A DNA stretch of 49,644 bases from Clostridia bacterium (GTDB lineage: Bacteria; Bacillota; Clostridia; Monoglobales; Monoglobaceae). Shown in pieces: positions 15,884-23,199 of this stretch. The stretch is from the NCBI GenBank assembly GCA_017436245.1, contig JAFSDN010000011.1:1-49644 (forward strand), given 5' to 3'. The translations under genes were made by a program, and so were the position numbers. Each line of letters starts with the position of its first letter. Positions within the stretch are counted from its first letter, which is position 1. The notes beneath the pieces were generated by a model. The model saw nothing but the letters and a program-made list of their open reading frames with translations, had not been told where the DNA came from and searched no databases.

Positions 15884-15900
15884 CGGAAAGAAGTGTTTTT

Positions 15901-16836
15901 ATGGCAACAGAAGTTGTGTTTAATCAGGTTGCGGCGTTGTTTATTTTTGCCATAATTGGCTATGTTCTGGCAAAGACAAATATTGTGAACCGGGCGCATT
16001 CCAAAATTCTTTCGGTGCTTGGCGTTTATGTTTTTATGCCTGCAAAGTTCTTTAAGACGTTTGCGGAGAATTTTACACCGTATTACATAAGTACAAAGTA
16101 TGTTTACTTGATTATTTCGCTGGCGGTGCTGTTTGTTCTTGTTCTGCTTTCAAAACAGGCGGCAAAGCTCTTCAGCAGGGATAAGTATGAACGGAATGTT
16201 TTTCAGTATACCATGACAATTCCCAACTTTGGTTATATGGGTTATGTTCTTGCTGAGGCTATATATGGAAGTGCGGCATTGACAAATATTATGATGCTTG
16301 GACTTCCCATTTCGGTTTATACTAACACCGAGGGCTATCGTATGCTTACGGGGACAGGCGGTTTTACACTGAAAAAGATTTTTAATCCTATGTTTGTGGC
16401 AACGATTGTTGGTTGTGTGTGGGGATATTTTGGTCTCCCTGTGCCTGCTGTTGCCCGGACGGTGCTTGACAGTGCCAGCGGATGTGCAGGAGCGGTTTCC
16501 ATGCTTCTTATGGGGATTGTTGTTGCCGAGCAGAAGCTATTGTCCATTGTTGTGGATTTTCGCATATACATAACGGTTGCAATCAGACTTTTTGTGATTC
16601 CGGGTCTTGTTGGTGGTGCATTTTTTGCTGTATTGCCACTTTTGGGCTTTTCGGCAGATGCAACAAGAGAATTGGTGCGATATTCACTTATGATTTTTGC
16701 AATGCCCTGTGGGCTTAACACCATTGTTTTTCCAAAACTTGTGGGCAAGGATTGTAAGCTGGGTGCAGGTTTTGCCCTTGTTTCTGTTGCGGCATCGCTG
16801 TTCAGTATACCCTTTTGGCTCACTGTCTGGGGATAG
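15901..16836 (+). CDS. AEC family transporter (auxin efflux carrier-like)
   Basis: A 311-residue integral membrane protein with about ten helices and the two-half layout of the AEC family; the Pro/Gly-containing breaks ('VYVFMPAKFF' in the first half, 'FAMPCGLNT' in the second) lie where the crossover helices are expected. Bacterial members export or import organic acids such as malate or malonate; the substrate is not predictable. It uses an ATG 17 bp after the DUF5662 stop, with GGAAAGAAG as site. After its stop comes a MITE-like element and a bidirectional terminator. Confidence 0.85.
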   Translation: MATEVVFNQVAALFIFAIIGYVLAKTNIVNRAHSKILSVLGVYVFMPAKFFKTFAENFTPYYISTKYVYLIISLAVLFVLVLLSKQAAKLFSRDKYERNVFQYTMTIPNFGYMGYVLAEAIYGSAALTNIMMLGLPISVYTNTEGYRMLTGTGGFTLKKIFNPMFVATIVGCVWGYFGLPVPAVARTVLDSASGCAGAVSMLLMGIVVAEQKLLSIVVDFRIYITVAIRLFVIPGLVGGAFFAVLPLLGFSADATRELVRYSLMIFAMPCGLNTIVFPKLVGKDCKLGAGFALVSVAASLFSIPFWLTVWG

Positions 16837-16887
16837 GCAAAAGCGGCATATGGGCTTTGCTTGAAAAAAATAGAGAAAAAAGAAAAA

Positions 16888-17032
16888 TGGTTCCTTAACA
16901 AATGTTGGGGTTTAGTACAAAAAAGATGTTTCGACTACGCTCAACATGACCTTGCACCGACAAGCTTTAGTCATTCTGAGCGCAGCGAAGAATCTTTACA
17001 AAGCATTTACCCCAACATTTGTTATAGAACCA
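16888..17032. repeat. MITE-like palindromic element
   Basis: A 145-bp element with terminal inverted repeats of 24 bp (2 mismatches) at 16888-16911 and 17009-17032; the 16-bp core TAACAAATGTTGGGGT is perfect. The inside carries two related arms, GACTACGCTCAACATGAC and GTCATTCTGAGCGCAGCG, the latter shared with the element at 11943. Different termini with the same inner word suggest nested or modular repeats. Confidence 0.72.
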
Positions 17033-17035
17033 GAA

Positions 17036-17076
17036 AAAAGCCGGGGCTTCGATGCGAAGCCCCGATTTGTTTTTTT
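17036..17076. terminator. Bidirectional terminator
   Basis: GGGGCTTCG (17043-17051) pairs with CGAAGCCCC (17055-17063), with an A-run before and a T-run after. It can serve the AEC transporter on the plus strand and the Cys-rich peptide genes on the minus strand. Confidence 0.8.
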
Positions 17077-17197
17077 AGCAACCGCAGCCGCAGCCGTTGT
17101 TACTGAATGTTGAACCGTTGTTACCGCAACCGCAGCAGCAAACGAGGATAAGAATTAAGATAATCCACAGACAGCCATTGTCGTTACCGAAGCACAT
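17075..17197 (-). CDS. Cys-rich small membrane peptide (40 residues), copy 1
   Basis: A 40-codon ORF on the minus strand. It starts MCFGNDNGC, continues with LWIILILILV (a short membrane helix), then CCCGCG, and ends in NNGCGCGC: nine Cys in all. AAGGAGGTG lies just upstream of the ATG, and the bidirectional terminator lies just downstream. The next gene upstream (17276) encodes a paralogue. Such peptides resemble clostridial entries labelled 'chorion class high-cysteine' or left unnamed; I know of no function. Possible roles, inferred: metal binding at the membrane, a spore layer component, or a disulfide-linked surface peptide. Confidence 0.75.
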   Translation of the reverse strand: MCFGNDNGCLWIILILILVCCCGCGNNGSTFSNNGCGCGC

Positions 17198-17275
17198 ATG
17201 TCGCACCTCCTTTTTGAGTAAATATGCTTTGGGAGCTGTGTTGAAAAAACTTCTCCCGTTCAGTTGTTGCTTAAT

Positions 17276-17419
17276 TTAGTCACAGCAACAGTCGTTTCCG
17301 CGGCTTGAAATATTGTTGCAACCGCAGTTGTTGTCGTTGCCGCAACCACAGCAGCAAACGAGGATAAGAATCAAGATAATCCACAAACAGGAATTATTTG
17401 AGCCTCCGAAGCAACCCAT
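17276..17419 (-). CDS. Cys-rich small membrane peptide (47 residues), copy 2
   Basis: A 47-codon ORF, paralogue of the one at 17075. It starts MGCFGGSNNSC, has the identical hydrophobic core LWIILILILV, then CCCGCG, and a tail with CGC and a final CCCD: eleven Cys. GGGAGGTG precedes the ATG. The core is conserved at DNA level as well (17112-17171 against 17345-17404), so the pair arose by tandem duplication. The genes are 78 bp apart and face away from tmk. The promoter was not identified; a CATATAAT-like -10 lies near 17504-17510 without a clear -35. Confidence 0.75.
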   Translation of the reverse strand: MGCFGGSNNSCLWIILILILVCCCGCGNDNNCGCNNISSRGNDCCCD

Positions 17420-17560
17420 ACACTCACACCTCCCGAAAAATTTTTGACAAATTTATGGATTTTTCGTTTTGTTTTTTGATGTTTTTGTTTTTGGTCTTAA
17501 TGTATTATATGGAAATGTGGGCGGTTGGTGATTTGTCCTTGCAAAAAATTTGAAAACTTA

Positions 17561-17589
17561 TTGACTTATGGCTTTTGATAAAGTAAAAT
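17561..17589 (+). promoter_or_regulatory. Promoter of tmk
   Basis: TTGACT (17561-17566), 17 bp, TAAAAT (17584-17589), about 30 bp before the tmk start. Confidence 0.6.
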
Positions 17590-17619
17590 AAAGGTAATGA
17601 AAGCGGAGGAAAAAGAAGA

Positions 17620-18252
17620 ATGAAAAACAGAGGTAAGTTTATTGTATTTGAAGGAATTGACGGCAGCGGAAAAAGCACGCAAATGAAGCTGCTTGCCAAA
17701 AAACTTGAGGAAAAGGGAATAAAAACGAGGCTGACACTTGAACCCACTTATGGGCTTGTTGGTGGCACACTGCATGATATTCTTTCGGGAAAAATCAAGG
17801 CAGACCCAAAGGTGACGGCGGCGCTTTTTGTTGCCGACCGTCTTGACCATCTGACCAATGCTGAGGACGGAGTTCTGAAAAGTTTAGAGGAGGGCGAAAC
17901 TGTTATTTGTGACAGATATTATTTTTCGTCATACGCATATCAAAGCACCGAGGTGTCGTCGGAATGGGTTGTTGAGGCAAACAGGCTTTGTGCCGAAACT
18001 CTCAGACCTGATGTGACTTTGTTTGTTGATATTTCACCCAAGACAGCAATGGAAAGAATTCTTGCAAACCGTGATACCATTGAAATTTATGAAACCGAAG
18101 AAAAACTCACAAAGGTTCGTGATGCATACTTTGCCGCATTTGAAAAAATGAAGGACTGCGAGAATGTGAAAATAATCAATGGCGAAAGAACAGTGGAGGA
18201 AATTGCCGAGGATATTGGAAAATATTCTCTTGAAAATATCTTCCAAATATGA
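17620..18252 (+). CDS. tmk: Thymidylate (dTMP) kinase
   Basis: A 210-residue kinase phosphorylating dTMP to dTDP with ATP, a step of dTTP synthesis. P-loop GIDGSGKST at 12-20, the DR(Y/H) motif as 'CDRYYFSSYAYQ' near 97-107, and a lid region around 'ANRDTIEIYE'. Length is typical. The ATG has GCGGAGG upstream. It appears monocistronic: its own promoter lies at 17561 and the purine operon promoter starts 46 bp after its stop. The insert in 'TYGLVGGTLHDILSG' replaces the usual EPGGT motif (EPTYG), a variant seen in some clostridial members. Confidence 0.92.
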   Translation: MKNRGKFIVFEGIDGSGKSTQMKLLAKKLEEKGIKTRLTLEPTYGLVGGTLHDILSGKIKADPKVTAALFVADRLDHLTNAEDGVLKSLEEGETVICDRYYFSSYAYQSTEVSSEWVVEANRLCAETLRPDVTLFVDISPKTAMERILANRDTIEIYETEEKLTKVRDAYFAAFEKMKDCENVKIINGERTVEEIAEDIGKYSLENIFQI

Positions 18253-18298
18253 GTGTTAAATTTCTATCATTCTGTGCAATTTGAAATGTCGAATTTTC

Positions 18299-18327
18299 TT
18301 GACAAGCATAGCTGTTTATGCTAAAAT
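18299..18327 (+). promoter_or_regulatory. Promoter of the purine operon
   Basis: TTGACA (18299-18304), 17 bp, TAAAAT (18322-18327), about 40 bp before the riboswitch. Confidence 0.75.
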
Positions 18328-18369
18328 TATAAGGTAGTGGCAGATGACTGCCGGTATCGTAGAAAATAG

Positions 18370-18480
18370 CTTTTTGTGACTGACGGAATTAGTGGGTATG
18401 AACCACGTGGAAGCAAAAAGTTTGAATTATGTCGACCGTCTGGGCAGTCCTGTATTAATACTACAGGACTGCCCCTTTTT
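18370..18480 (+). promoter_or_regulatory. ZTP (pfl) riboswitch with terminator
   Basis: Hallmarks of the ZTP/ZMP-sensing pfl motif: first stem CTTTTT (18370-18375) with AAAAAG (18415-18420), GTGACTGACGG inside it, and the highly conserved CCGTCTGGGCA (18436-18446). GACGG (18382-18386) can pair with CCGTC, the known pseudoknot. A terminator follows directly: GGGCAGTCCTGTA with TACAGGACTGCCC and a T-run to 18480. Ligand binding should block the terminator and switch the purine operon on when AICAR/ZTP accumulates through lack of 10-formyl-THF. Confidence 0.9.
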
Positions 18481-18553
18481 ATGACAAGGAGAAAAAATCT
18501 GCGTATCTCGTCCCCTCTTGTTCGGGGCAGTGCAGATAGCGCGGCACCGCTCT

Positions 18554-18593
18554 CTGCAAAGGGACAAGCTATACGGGTTTTTTGTCCTTGCAG
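18554..18593 (+). other. Second leader hairpin between riboswitch and purE
   Basis: CTGCAA..GGACAA (18554-18567) pairs with TTGTCCTTGCAG (18582-18593), with a T-run in the loop-side arm. Upstream in 18497-18560 other short stems (CCCC/GGGG, GCAG..AGC/GCT..CTGC) are possible. The stretch 18481-18626 is structured but unassigned. Confidence 0.5.
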
Positions 18594-18626
18594 TTTGGAT
18601 TATGAAAATACGAAAGGATGATATAT

Positions 18627-19121
18627 ATGAAAAAAGTTGGAATTATCATGGGTTCGGACAGCGACCTCCCGGTTGTTGAAAAGGCAATGACGGCTCTTGA
18701 TGAGCTTGGTGTGCCCTATGAGGTTCATGTTTTTTCGGCACACAGAACGCCTGTTGAAGCAAAGGAATTTTCGGCCAATGCCAGAGCAAAGGGCTTTGGT
18801 GCGATTATTGGTGCGGCAGGCATGGCGGCACACTTGGCTGGTGCAATTGCGGCAAACACAACCTTGCCTGTTATTGGTATCCCCGTAAAGTCTTCAAATC
18901 TTGACGGCATGGATGCGCTTTTGTCAACGGTTCAGATGCCTCCCGGAATTCCGGTGGCAACGGTGGCAATCAACGGTGCGAAAAATGCGGCGGTTCTGGC
19001 TGCCCAGATTATTGCCGTTGAGGATGCGGAGCTTGCGGCAAAGCTTGATGCACAGCGTAAGGCTGCGGCAGATACCGTTCTTGAAAAGAACAGGGCAATT
19101 GAAGAAAAATACAACAAATAA
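18627..19121 (+). CDS. purE: N5-carboxyaminoimidazole ribonucleotide mutase
   Basis: A 164-residue class I PurE, converting N5-CAIR to CAIR in purine synthesis. Seen: MGSDSDLP near the N-terminus, SAHRTP at about 40-45, and the C-terminal GMAAHLAGAIAA and VQMPPGIPVATVAI blocks. An in-frame ATG at 18618 is likely too close to AAAGGATG; the ATG at 18627 is preferred. It is the first gene behind the ZTP riboswitch. No purK, purC or purB is in this window, so those steps must be encoded elsewhere. A 29-bp gap with GGAGG leads into the purF-like gene. Confidence 0.95.
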   Translation: MKKVGIIMGSDSDLPVVEKAMTALDELGVPYEVHVFSAHRTPVEAKEFSANARAKGFGAIIGAAGMAAHLAGAIAANTTLPVIGIPVKSSNLDGMDALLSTVQMPPGIPVATVAINGAKNAAVLAAQIIAVEDAELAAKLDAQRKAAADTVLEKNRAIEEKYNK

Positions 19122-19150
19122 CTGAATAATTTTTTAGATGGAGGCAGTAT

Positions 19151-20572
19151 ATGGGCGGTTTTTTTGGAACAGTCAGCAGACATGATGCAATTGCAGATGT
19201 GTTTTTTGGTGCTGACTATCATTCGCATCTTGGAACACGCCGCGGAGGTATTGCGGCATATGACAGCGAAATCGGTTTGCAGAGAGATATTCACAACATT
19301 GAAAATACTCCTTTCAGAACCAAATTTGACAATGTCTTTAACGAAATGAAGGGTAATTCGGCAATCGGTGTTATCAGCGATTCCGATCCTCAGCCCCTTT
19401 TGATACGTTCTGAAATCGGCACCTATGCCATTGCCACAATCGGCAGAATCAATAATGCGGAAGAGCTTATTGAAAAGCATCTTGGCAAGGGTGGTCATTT
19501 TGGTGTTATGACCGGAGGAAAGGTTAATTCAACTGATCTTGTGGCGGCGCTGATTAATGAAAAGAGTACCTTTGCTGAAGGTATTGAATATGTTCACGAT
19601 GTGGTTGAGGGAACGGTTTCGATTTTGATTCTCACCAACGACGGCAAGCTTATCGCTGCCCGTGACAAGGTGGGCAGGCTTCCTGTTCTCATAGGAAGCA
19701 ACGAAGACGGATATGCCGTTTCATTTGAGGATTTTGCATACAAAAAGCTGGGCTATGACGATGAAATGGAGCTTGGACCCGGTGAGGCGGTTGAGATTAC
19801 TTTGGACGGGATAAAACAGCTTGTGAAGCCCGGCAAGGAAATGAAAATCTGTGCATTTCTATGGAGCTATTACGGTTATCCCAACTCTGTTTATGAGGGT
19901 AAGAATGTTGAAACCATGCGATACCGCAATGGCGCAATTATGGCACAGACCGACAGGGCAAACGGCAAGGCAACCGACATTGATTATGTCAGCGGTGTTC
20001 CTGATTCGGGCACACCCCATGCGATAGGTTATGCCAATGAAAGCGGTATTCCCTTTGCAAGACCGTTCATCAAATACACACCCACATGGCCCCGAAGCTT
20101 CACTCCCAAGCATCAGACCGAAAGGGTAAAGATTGCAAGAATGAAGCAGGTTCCCATTCACGAGCTTATTGAGGACAAAAACCTTCTTTTTGTGGATGAC
20201 TCAATTGTGCGGGGAACTCAGCTCAAGGAGACGGTTGATTTTCTTTATCAGCATGGTGCAAAATCGGTGCATATGCGCTCGGCTTGCCCGCCCATTATGT
20301 ATGGCTGCAAGTTTTTGAACTTCACAAGCAGTAAAAATGAAATGGAGCTTATAGCCCGTCAGACAGTAATGGAGCTTGAGGGTGAAGAGGGCTTCAAGCA
20401 TATTGAAGAATACAGTGACGGCAACACCGAAAGAGGAAAAAAACTGAGAGAGAAAATATGCAGGGACATGGGCTTTGAATCCCTTGATTTTCAGTCCCTT
20501 GAGGGTGTTATCAAGGCAATCGGACTTGAGCCGTGCAAGCTTTGCACATATTGTTGGAGCGGAAAAGAATGA
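19151..20572 (+). CDS. PurF-like amidophosphoribosyltransferase lacking the catalytic N-terminal Cys
   Basis: A 473-residue PurF homologue. The PRPP site VDDSIVRGTQ (348-357) and Cys at 234, 386 and 462/465/468, in places matching the Fe-S ligands of Bacillus PurF, are kept. The N-terminus reads MGGFFG instead of (M)CG-V/I-V/F-G, so the nucleophile Cys of the glutaminase domain is Gly. The Arg of RYST (here near GVISDS) and the Asn of HNGN (here TIGRIN) also appear replaced. Canonical PurF makes phosphoribosylamine from PRPP and glutamine; this one may use free ammonia, need a partner, or be regulatory. The start is firm (GGAGG, no upstream Cys). A hairpin repeat begins at its stop codon. Confidence 0.88.
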   Translation: MGGFFGTVSRHDAIADVFFGADYHSHLGTRRGGIAAYDSEIGLQRDIHNIENTPFRTKFDNVFNEMKGNSAIGVISDSDPQPLLIRSEIGTYAIATIGRINNAEELIEKHLGKGGHFGVMTGGKVNSTDLVAALINEKSTFAEGIEYVHDVVEGTVSILILTNDGKLIAARDKVGRLPVLIGSNEDGYAVSFEDFAYKKLGYDDEMELGPGEAVEITLDGIKQLVKPGKEMKICAFLWSYYGYPNSVYEGKNVETMRYRNGAIMAQTDRANGKATDIDYVSGVPDSGTPHAIGYANESGIPFARPFIKYTPTWPRSFTPKHQTERVKIARMKQVPIHELIEDKNLLFVDDSIVRGTQLKETVDFLYQHGAKSVHMRSACPPIMYGCKFLNFTSSKNEMELIARQTVMELEGEEGFKHIEEYSDGNTERGKKLREKICRDMGFESLDFQSLEGVIKAIGLEPCKLCTYCWSGKE

Positions 20573-20677
20573 CAACAAAAAAGCAGCACTGAGCAAACAA
20601 ACTACACCACTTGCAGTACACACAAAGTACAGCGTTGGCTTTGGTTTGTTCACTTCGCACCATTTATTGATGTCATT
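20568..20677 (+). repeat. Purine-operon hairpin repeat B (purF-purM junction)
   Basis: An imperfect long hairpin starting at the purF-like stop. Outer AATGACA..CAA pairs with TTG..TGTCATT, middle AACAAAC pairs with GTTTGTT, and the tip is GTAC-ACACAAA-GTAC. Same family as 24389, 24499 and 29624. The rest of the 162-bp gap holds the purM ribosome binding site. Confidence 0.7.
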
Positions 20678-20734
20678 ATAGAAAAAGGTATATAATTAAA
20701 TTCATTTTTTGACATACAGAAAGGAAATTTTGAA

Positions 20735-21775
20735 ATGGAAAAGAGCTTTAGTGAAAGTTACAAGGCGGCGGGCGTTGATATTACCGCAGGCTACAAGGCT
20801 GTTGAGCTTATGAAACAGCACATCGCAAGAACCGTGACCGCAGGAGCGGCATCGGATATCGGCGGTTTTGGCGGACTTTTTGAAATGGATTTGACGGGAA
20901 TTGAAAAACCCGTTTTGGTTAGCGGAACAGACGGCGTTGGAACAAAGCTGAAAATGGCATTCCTTATGGACAAGCACGACACCGTTGGTATTGACTGTGT
21001 TGCCATGTGTGTGAATGATATTATCTGCTGCGGGGCAAAGCCCTTGTTCTTCCTTGACTATATTGCGGTGGGCAAAAACTTCCCTGAAAAGGTTGCTCAG
21101 ATTGTTTCGGGTGTTGCAGAGGGTTGTGTTCAGTCGGGCTGTGCTCTCATCGGTGGCGAAACTGCTGAAATGCCCGGCTTCTATCCTGAGGATGAATATG
21201 ATATGGCAGGCTTCTCGGTTGGTGTTGTTGACAAGGCAAAGGTTCTTGACAATAATGCAATCAAGGAAGGTGATGTTATTGTTGCCCTTCCTTCCAGCGG
21301 TGTTCATTCAAACGGCTTCTCCCTTGTGAGAAAGGTGTTTGATGTGGAAAATGCAGACATCAAGGCTCCTCGTGCGGAGCTTGGCGGCAAGTCGGTTGGC
21401 GAAACACTTCTCACCCCCACAAAGATTTATGTAAAGCCCATGCTGGCACTTTTTGAGGAAGTTACTGTTAAGGCGGTTTCGCATATTACGGGCGGTGGTT
21501 TTTATGAAAATATTCCGCGTAGTATTCCCAAGGGCTTTGGCGCAAAAATCAAGAGAGACGATGTTCGTGTTCTTCCCATTTTTGATCTTATTGCAAAAGA
21601 GGGAAATATTCCTGAAAGGGATATGTTCAACACCTTTAATATGGGCGTTGGTATGAGCGTTGTTGTGGCAAAGGAAGATGCTGACAAGGCTGTTGAGATT
21701 CTCAAGGCAAACGGCGAGGATGCTTATATCATCGGTGAAATCATCAAGAGTGACGAGGGTGTTGTTATATGCTGA
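20735..21775 (+). CDS. purM: Phosphoribosylformylglycinamidine cyclo-ligase (AIR synthetase)
   Basis: A 346-residue enzyme that closes the imidazole ring: FGAM + ATP to AIR. Family motifs: GGFGGLFE near 43-50, [11 protein letters not shown] near 63-73, '[11 protein letters not shown]' in the middle, '[14 protein letters not shown]' in the ATP-binding half and 'FNMGVGM' near the C-terminus. Length is normal. The ATG follows AGAAAGGAAA. The gene overlaps purN by 7 bp, so the two are translationally coupled. It sits behind hairpin repeat B in the operon. Confidence 0.96.
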   Translation: MEKSFSESYKAAGVDITAGYKAVELMKQHIARTVTAGAASDIGGFGGLFEMDLTGIEKPVLVSGTDGVGTKLKMAFLMDKHDTVGIDCVAMCVNDIICCGAKPLFFLDYIAVGKNFPEKVAQIVSGVAEGCVQSGCALIGGETAEMPGFYPEDEYDMAGFSVGVVDKAKVLDNNAIKEGDVIVALPSSGVHSNGFSLVRKVFDVENADIKAPRAELGGKSVGETLLTPTKIYVKPMLALFEEVTVKAVSHITGGGFYENIPRSIPKGFGAKIKRDDVRVLPIFDLIAKEGNIPERDMFNTFNMGVGMSVVVAKEDADKAVEILKANGEDAYIIGEIIKSDEGVVIC

Positions 21776-22383
21776 AGCAAACAAGAATAGCCGTTCTGGT
21801 TTCGGGCGGCGGAACAAACCTTCAGGCTCTCATTGATGCTCAGAACTCAGGAATCATAAAGAGCGGAAAAATTGAACTTGTTATTTCCAACAATGCTGAT
21901 GCCTATGCGCTGACTCGTGCGCAAAATGCAGGAATTGATACTGCTGTTGTTTCAAAGAAGGAGCTTGGGGGCGACCAGAGGATTTTTGAGGAAACTCTCA
22001 TTGAGGTTCTTATGAGCAAGGGCATTGAACTGATAATCTTAGCAGGGTTTATGTGCATTTTGAGTGCAAGCTTCACGTCAAAGTACCCCAAAAGGATTAT
22101 CAATGTTCATCCGTCGCTTATTCCCTCCTTCTGCGGCAAGGGCTTTTACGGACTTCGTGTTCACGAAGCGGCTCTTGAATATGGTGTGAAGGTCACGGGG
22201 GCAACGGTTCATTTTGTGAACGAAATCCCCGACGGCGGTGAAATTATTCTTCAAAAGGCTGTTGAAATCAAGGATGGTGACACTCCCGAGGTTCTTCAGA
22301 AGAGGGTTATGGAAGAAGCAGAGTGGAAAATTCTTCCTCAGGCGGCAGAAATGGTTTCGGCTGAGCTTGCGGAGTATATTTAG
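21769..22383 (+). CDS. purN: Phosphoribosylglycinamide formyltransferase
   Basis: A 204-residue GAR transformylase that moves the formyl group of 10-formyl-THF to GAR. The catalytic triad appears as Asn112 and His114 in '[11 protein letters not shown]' and Asp155 in 'PDGG'; the N-terminal '[12 protein letters not shown]' loop binds the ribonucleotide phosphate. It overlaps purM by 7 bp. As a formyl-THF consumer it fits under a ZTP switch. Length is typical. Confidence 0.96.
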   Translation: MLKQTRIAVLVSGGGTNLQALIDAQNSGIIKSGKIELVISNNADAYALTRAQNAGIDTAVVSKKELGGDQRIFEETLIEVLMSKGIELIILAGFMCILSASFTSKYPKRIINVHPSLIPSFCGKGFYGLRVHEAALEYGVKVTGATVHFVNEIPDGGEIILQKAVEIKDGDTPEVLQKRVMEEAEWKILPQAAEMVSAELAEYI

Positions 22384-22397
22384 AAAGGAAATTTAAA

Positions 22398-23117
22398 ATG
22401 GATATTTATAAGATTAATGATATGGGTGAGTTAATCAACGGCAACCCCTACGTTGGCAGAGGTATTGTTCTTGGAAAGAGCGAAGACGGCGAAAATGCTG
22501 TTGTTGCATATTTCATTATGGGCAGATCTGAAAACAGCCGTAACCGTGTTTTTGTGGAAGACGGCAGTGAGGTTATTATCTATCCCTTTGATGAATCAAA
22601 GGTTGAAGACCCCAGTCTGATTATTTATTCACCAATCAGAAAGTTTGAAAATAAATTAGTTGCAACAAACGGCGACCAGACAGATACGGTTATTGAGTTT
22701 CTTGAAAAGGGCAAGACCTTTGAGGAAGCTCTTGATACGCGCTGTTTTGAGCCTGACGGCCCCAACTGGACTCCCAGAATCAGCGGTATGATTACCTTTG
22801 GTGAGAATGATTTCTCATACAAAATGAGTATTTTAAAGAGTGCAGATGCCGAAGGCACAGAGTGTAACAGATTTACATATTCTTACAAGGCACTCAAGGG
22901 TCTGGGTCATTTTATTCATACATATGTTTGTGACGGCAATCCCATTCCCACATTCCAGGGTGAGCCCGAAAGAGTTGCTGTCCCCAATGATATTGACGAG
23001 TTTACCGACAAAATCTGGGATAACCTCAACGAGAATAACAGGATTTCCTTGTATGTGAGATACATTAATCTCAAAACAGGCGAAGAAGTTAACAGAATGA
23101 TAAACAAGAATGCGTAA
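22398..23117 (+). CDS. IMP cyclohydrolase, PurO-like
   Basis: A 239-residue protein of the IMP_cyclohyd (PurO-like) family, which closes FAICAR to IMP. Seen: 'GNPYVGRGIVLG' near 16-27, 'YFIMGRSENSRNRVF' near 37-51, and 'WTPRISGMI' near 125-133, typical of this group. It replaces the N-terminal IMP cyclohydrolase half of ordinary bacterial PurH, absent in the next gene. AGAAAGGAAA lies before the ATG. The tight 14-bp spacing to purN and placement before AICARFT support the role. The family name is from recall; function is well supported by context. Confidence 0.87.
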   Translation: MDIYKINDMGELINGNPYVGRGIVLGKSEDGENAVVAYFIMGRSENSRNRVFVEDGSEVIIYPFDESKVEDPSLIIYSPIRKFENKLVATNGDQTDTVIEFLEKGKTFEEALDTRCFEPDGPNWTPRISGMITFGENDFSYKMSILKSADAEGTECNRFTYSYKALKGLGHFIHTYVCDGNPIPTFQGEPERVAVPNDIDEFTDKIWDNLNENNRISLYVRYINLKTGEEVNRMINKNA

Positions 23118-23199
23118 TACCGGCAGGAGTCACAAACAAGTGACTCCATTTGGTGTTTTTAAAGGAAAAGATAAATACATACAGAAAGGATGTTTCAAA

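Noticed and set aside
18497-18600. T-box leader upstream of purE
   Set aside because: CGTCCC and GG-ACCGC words hinted at it, but they are in the wrong order and there is no stem I or AGGGTGGTACCGCG box, and a purine operon is an unlikely target.
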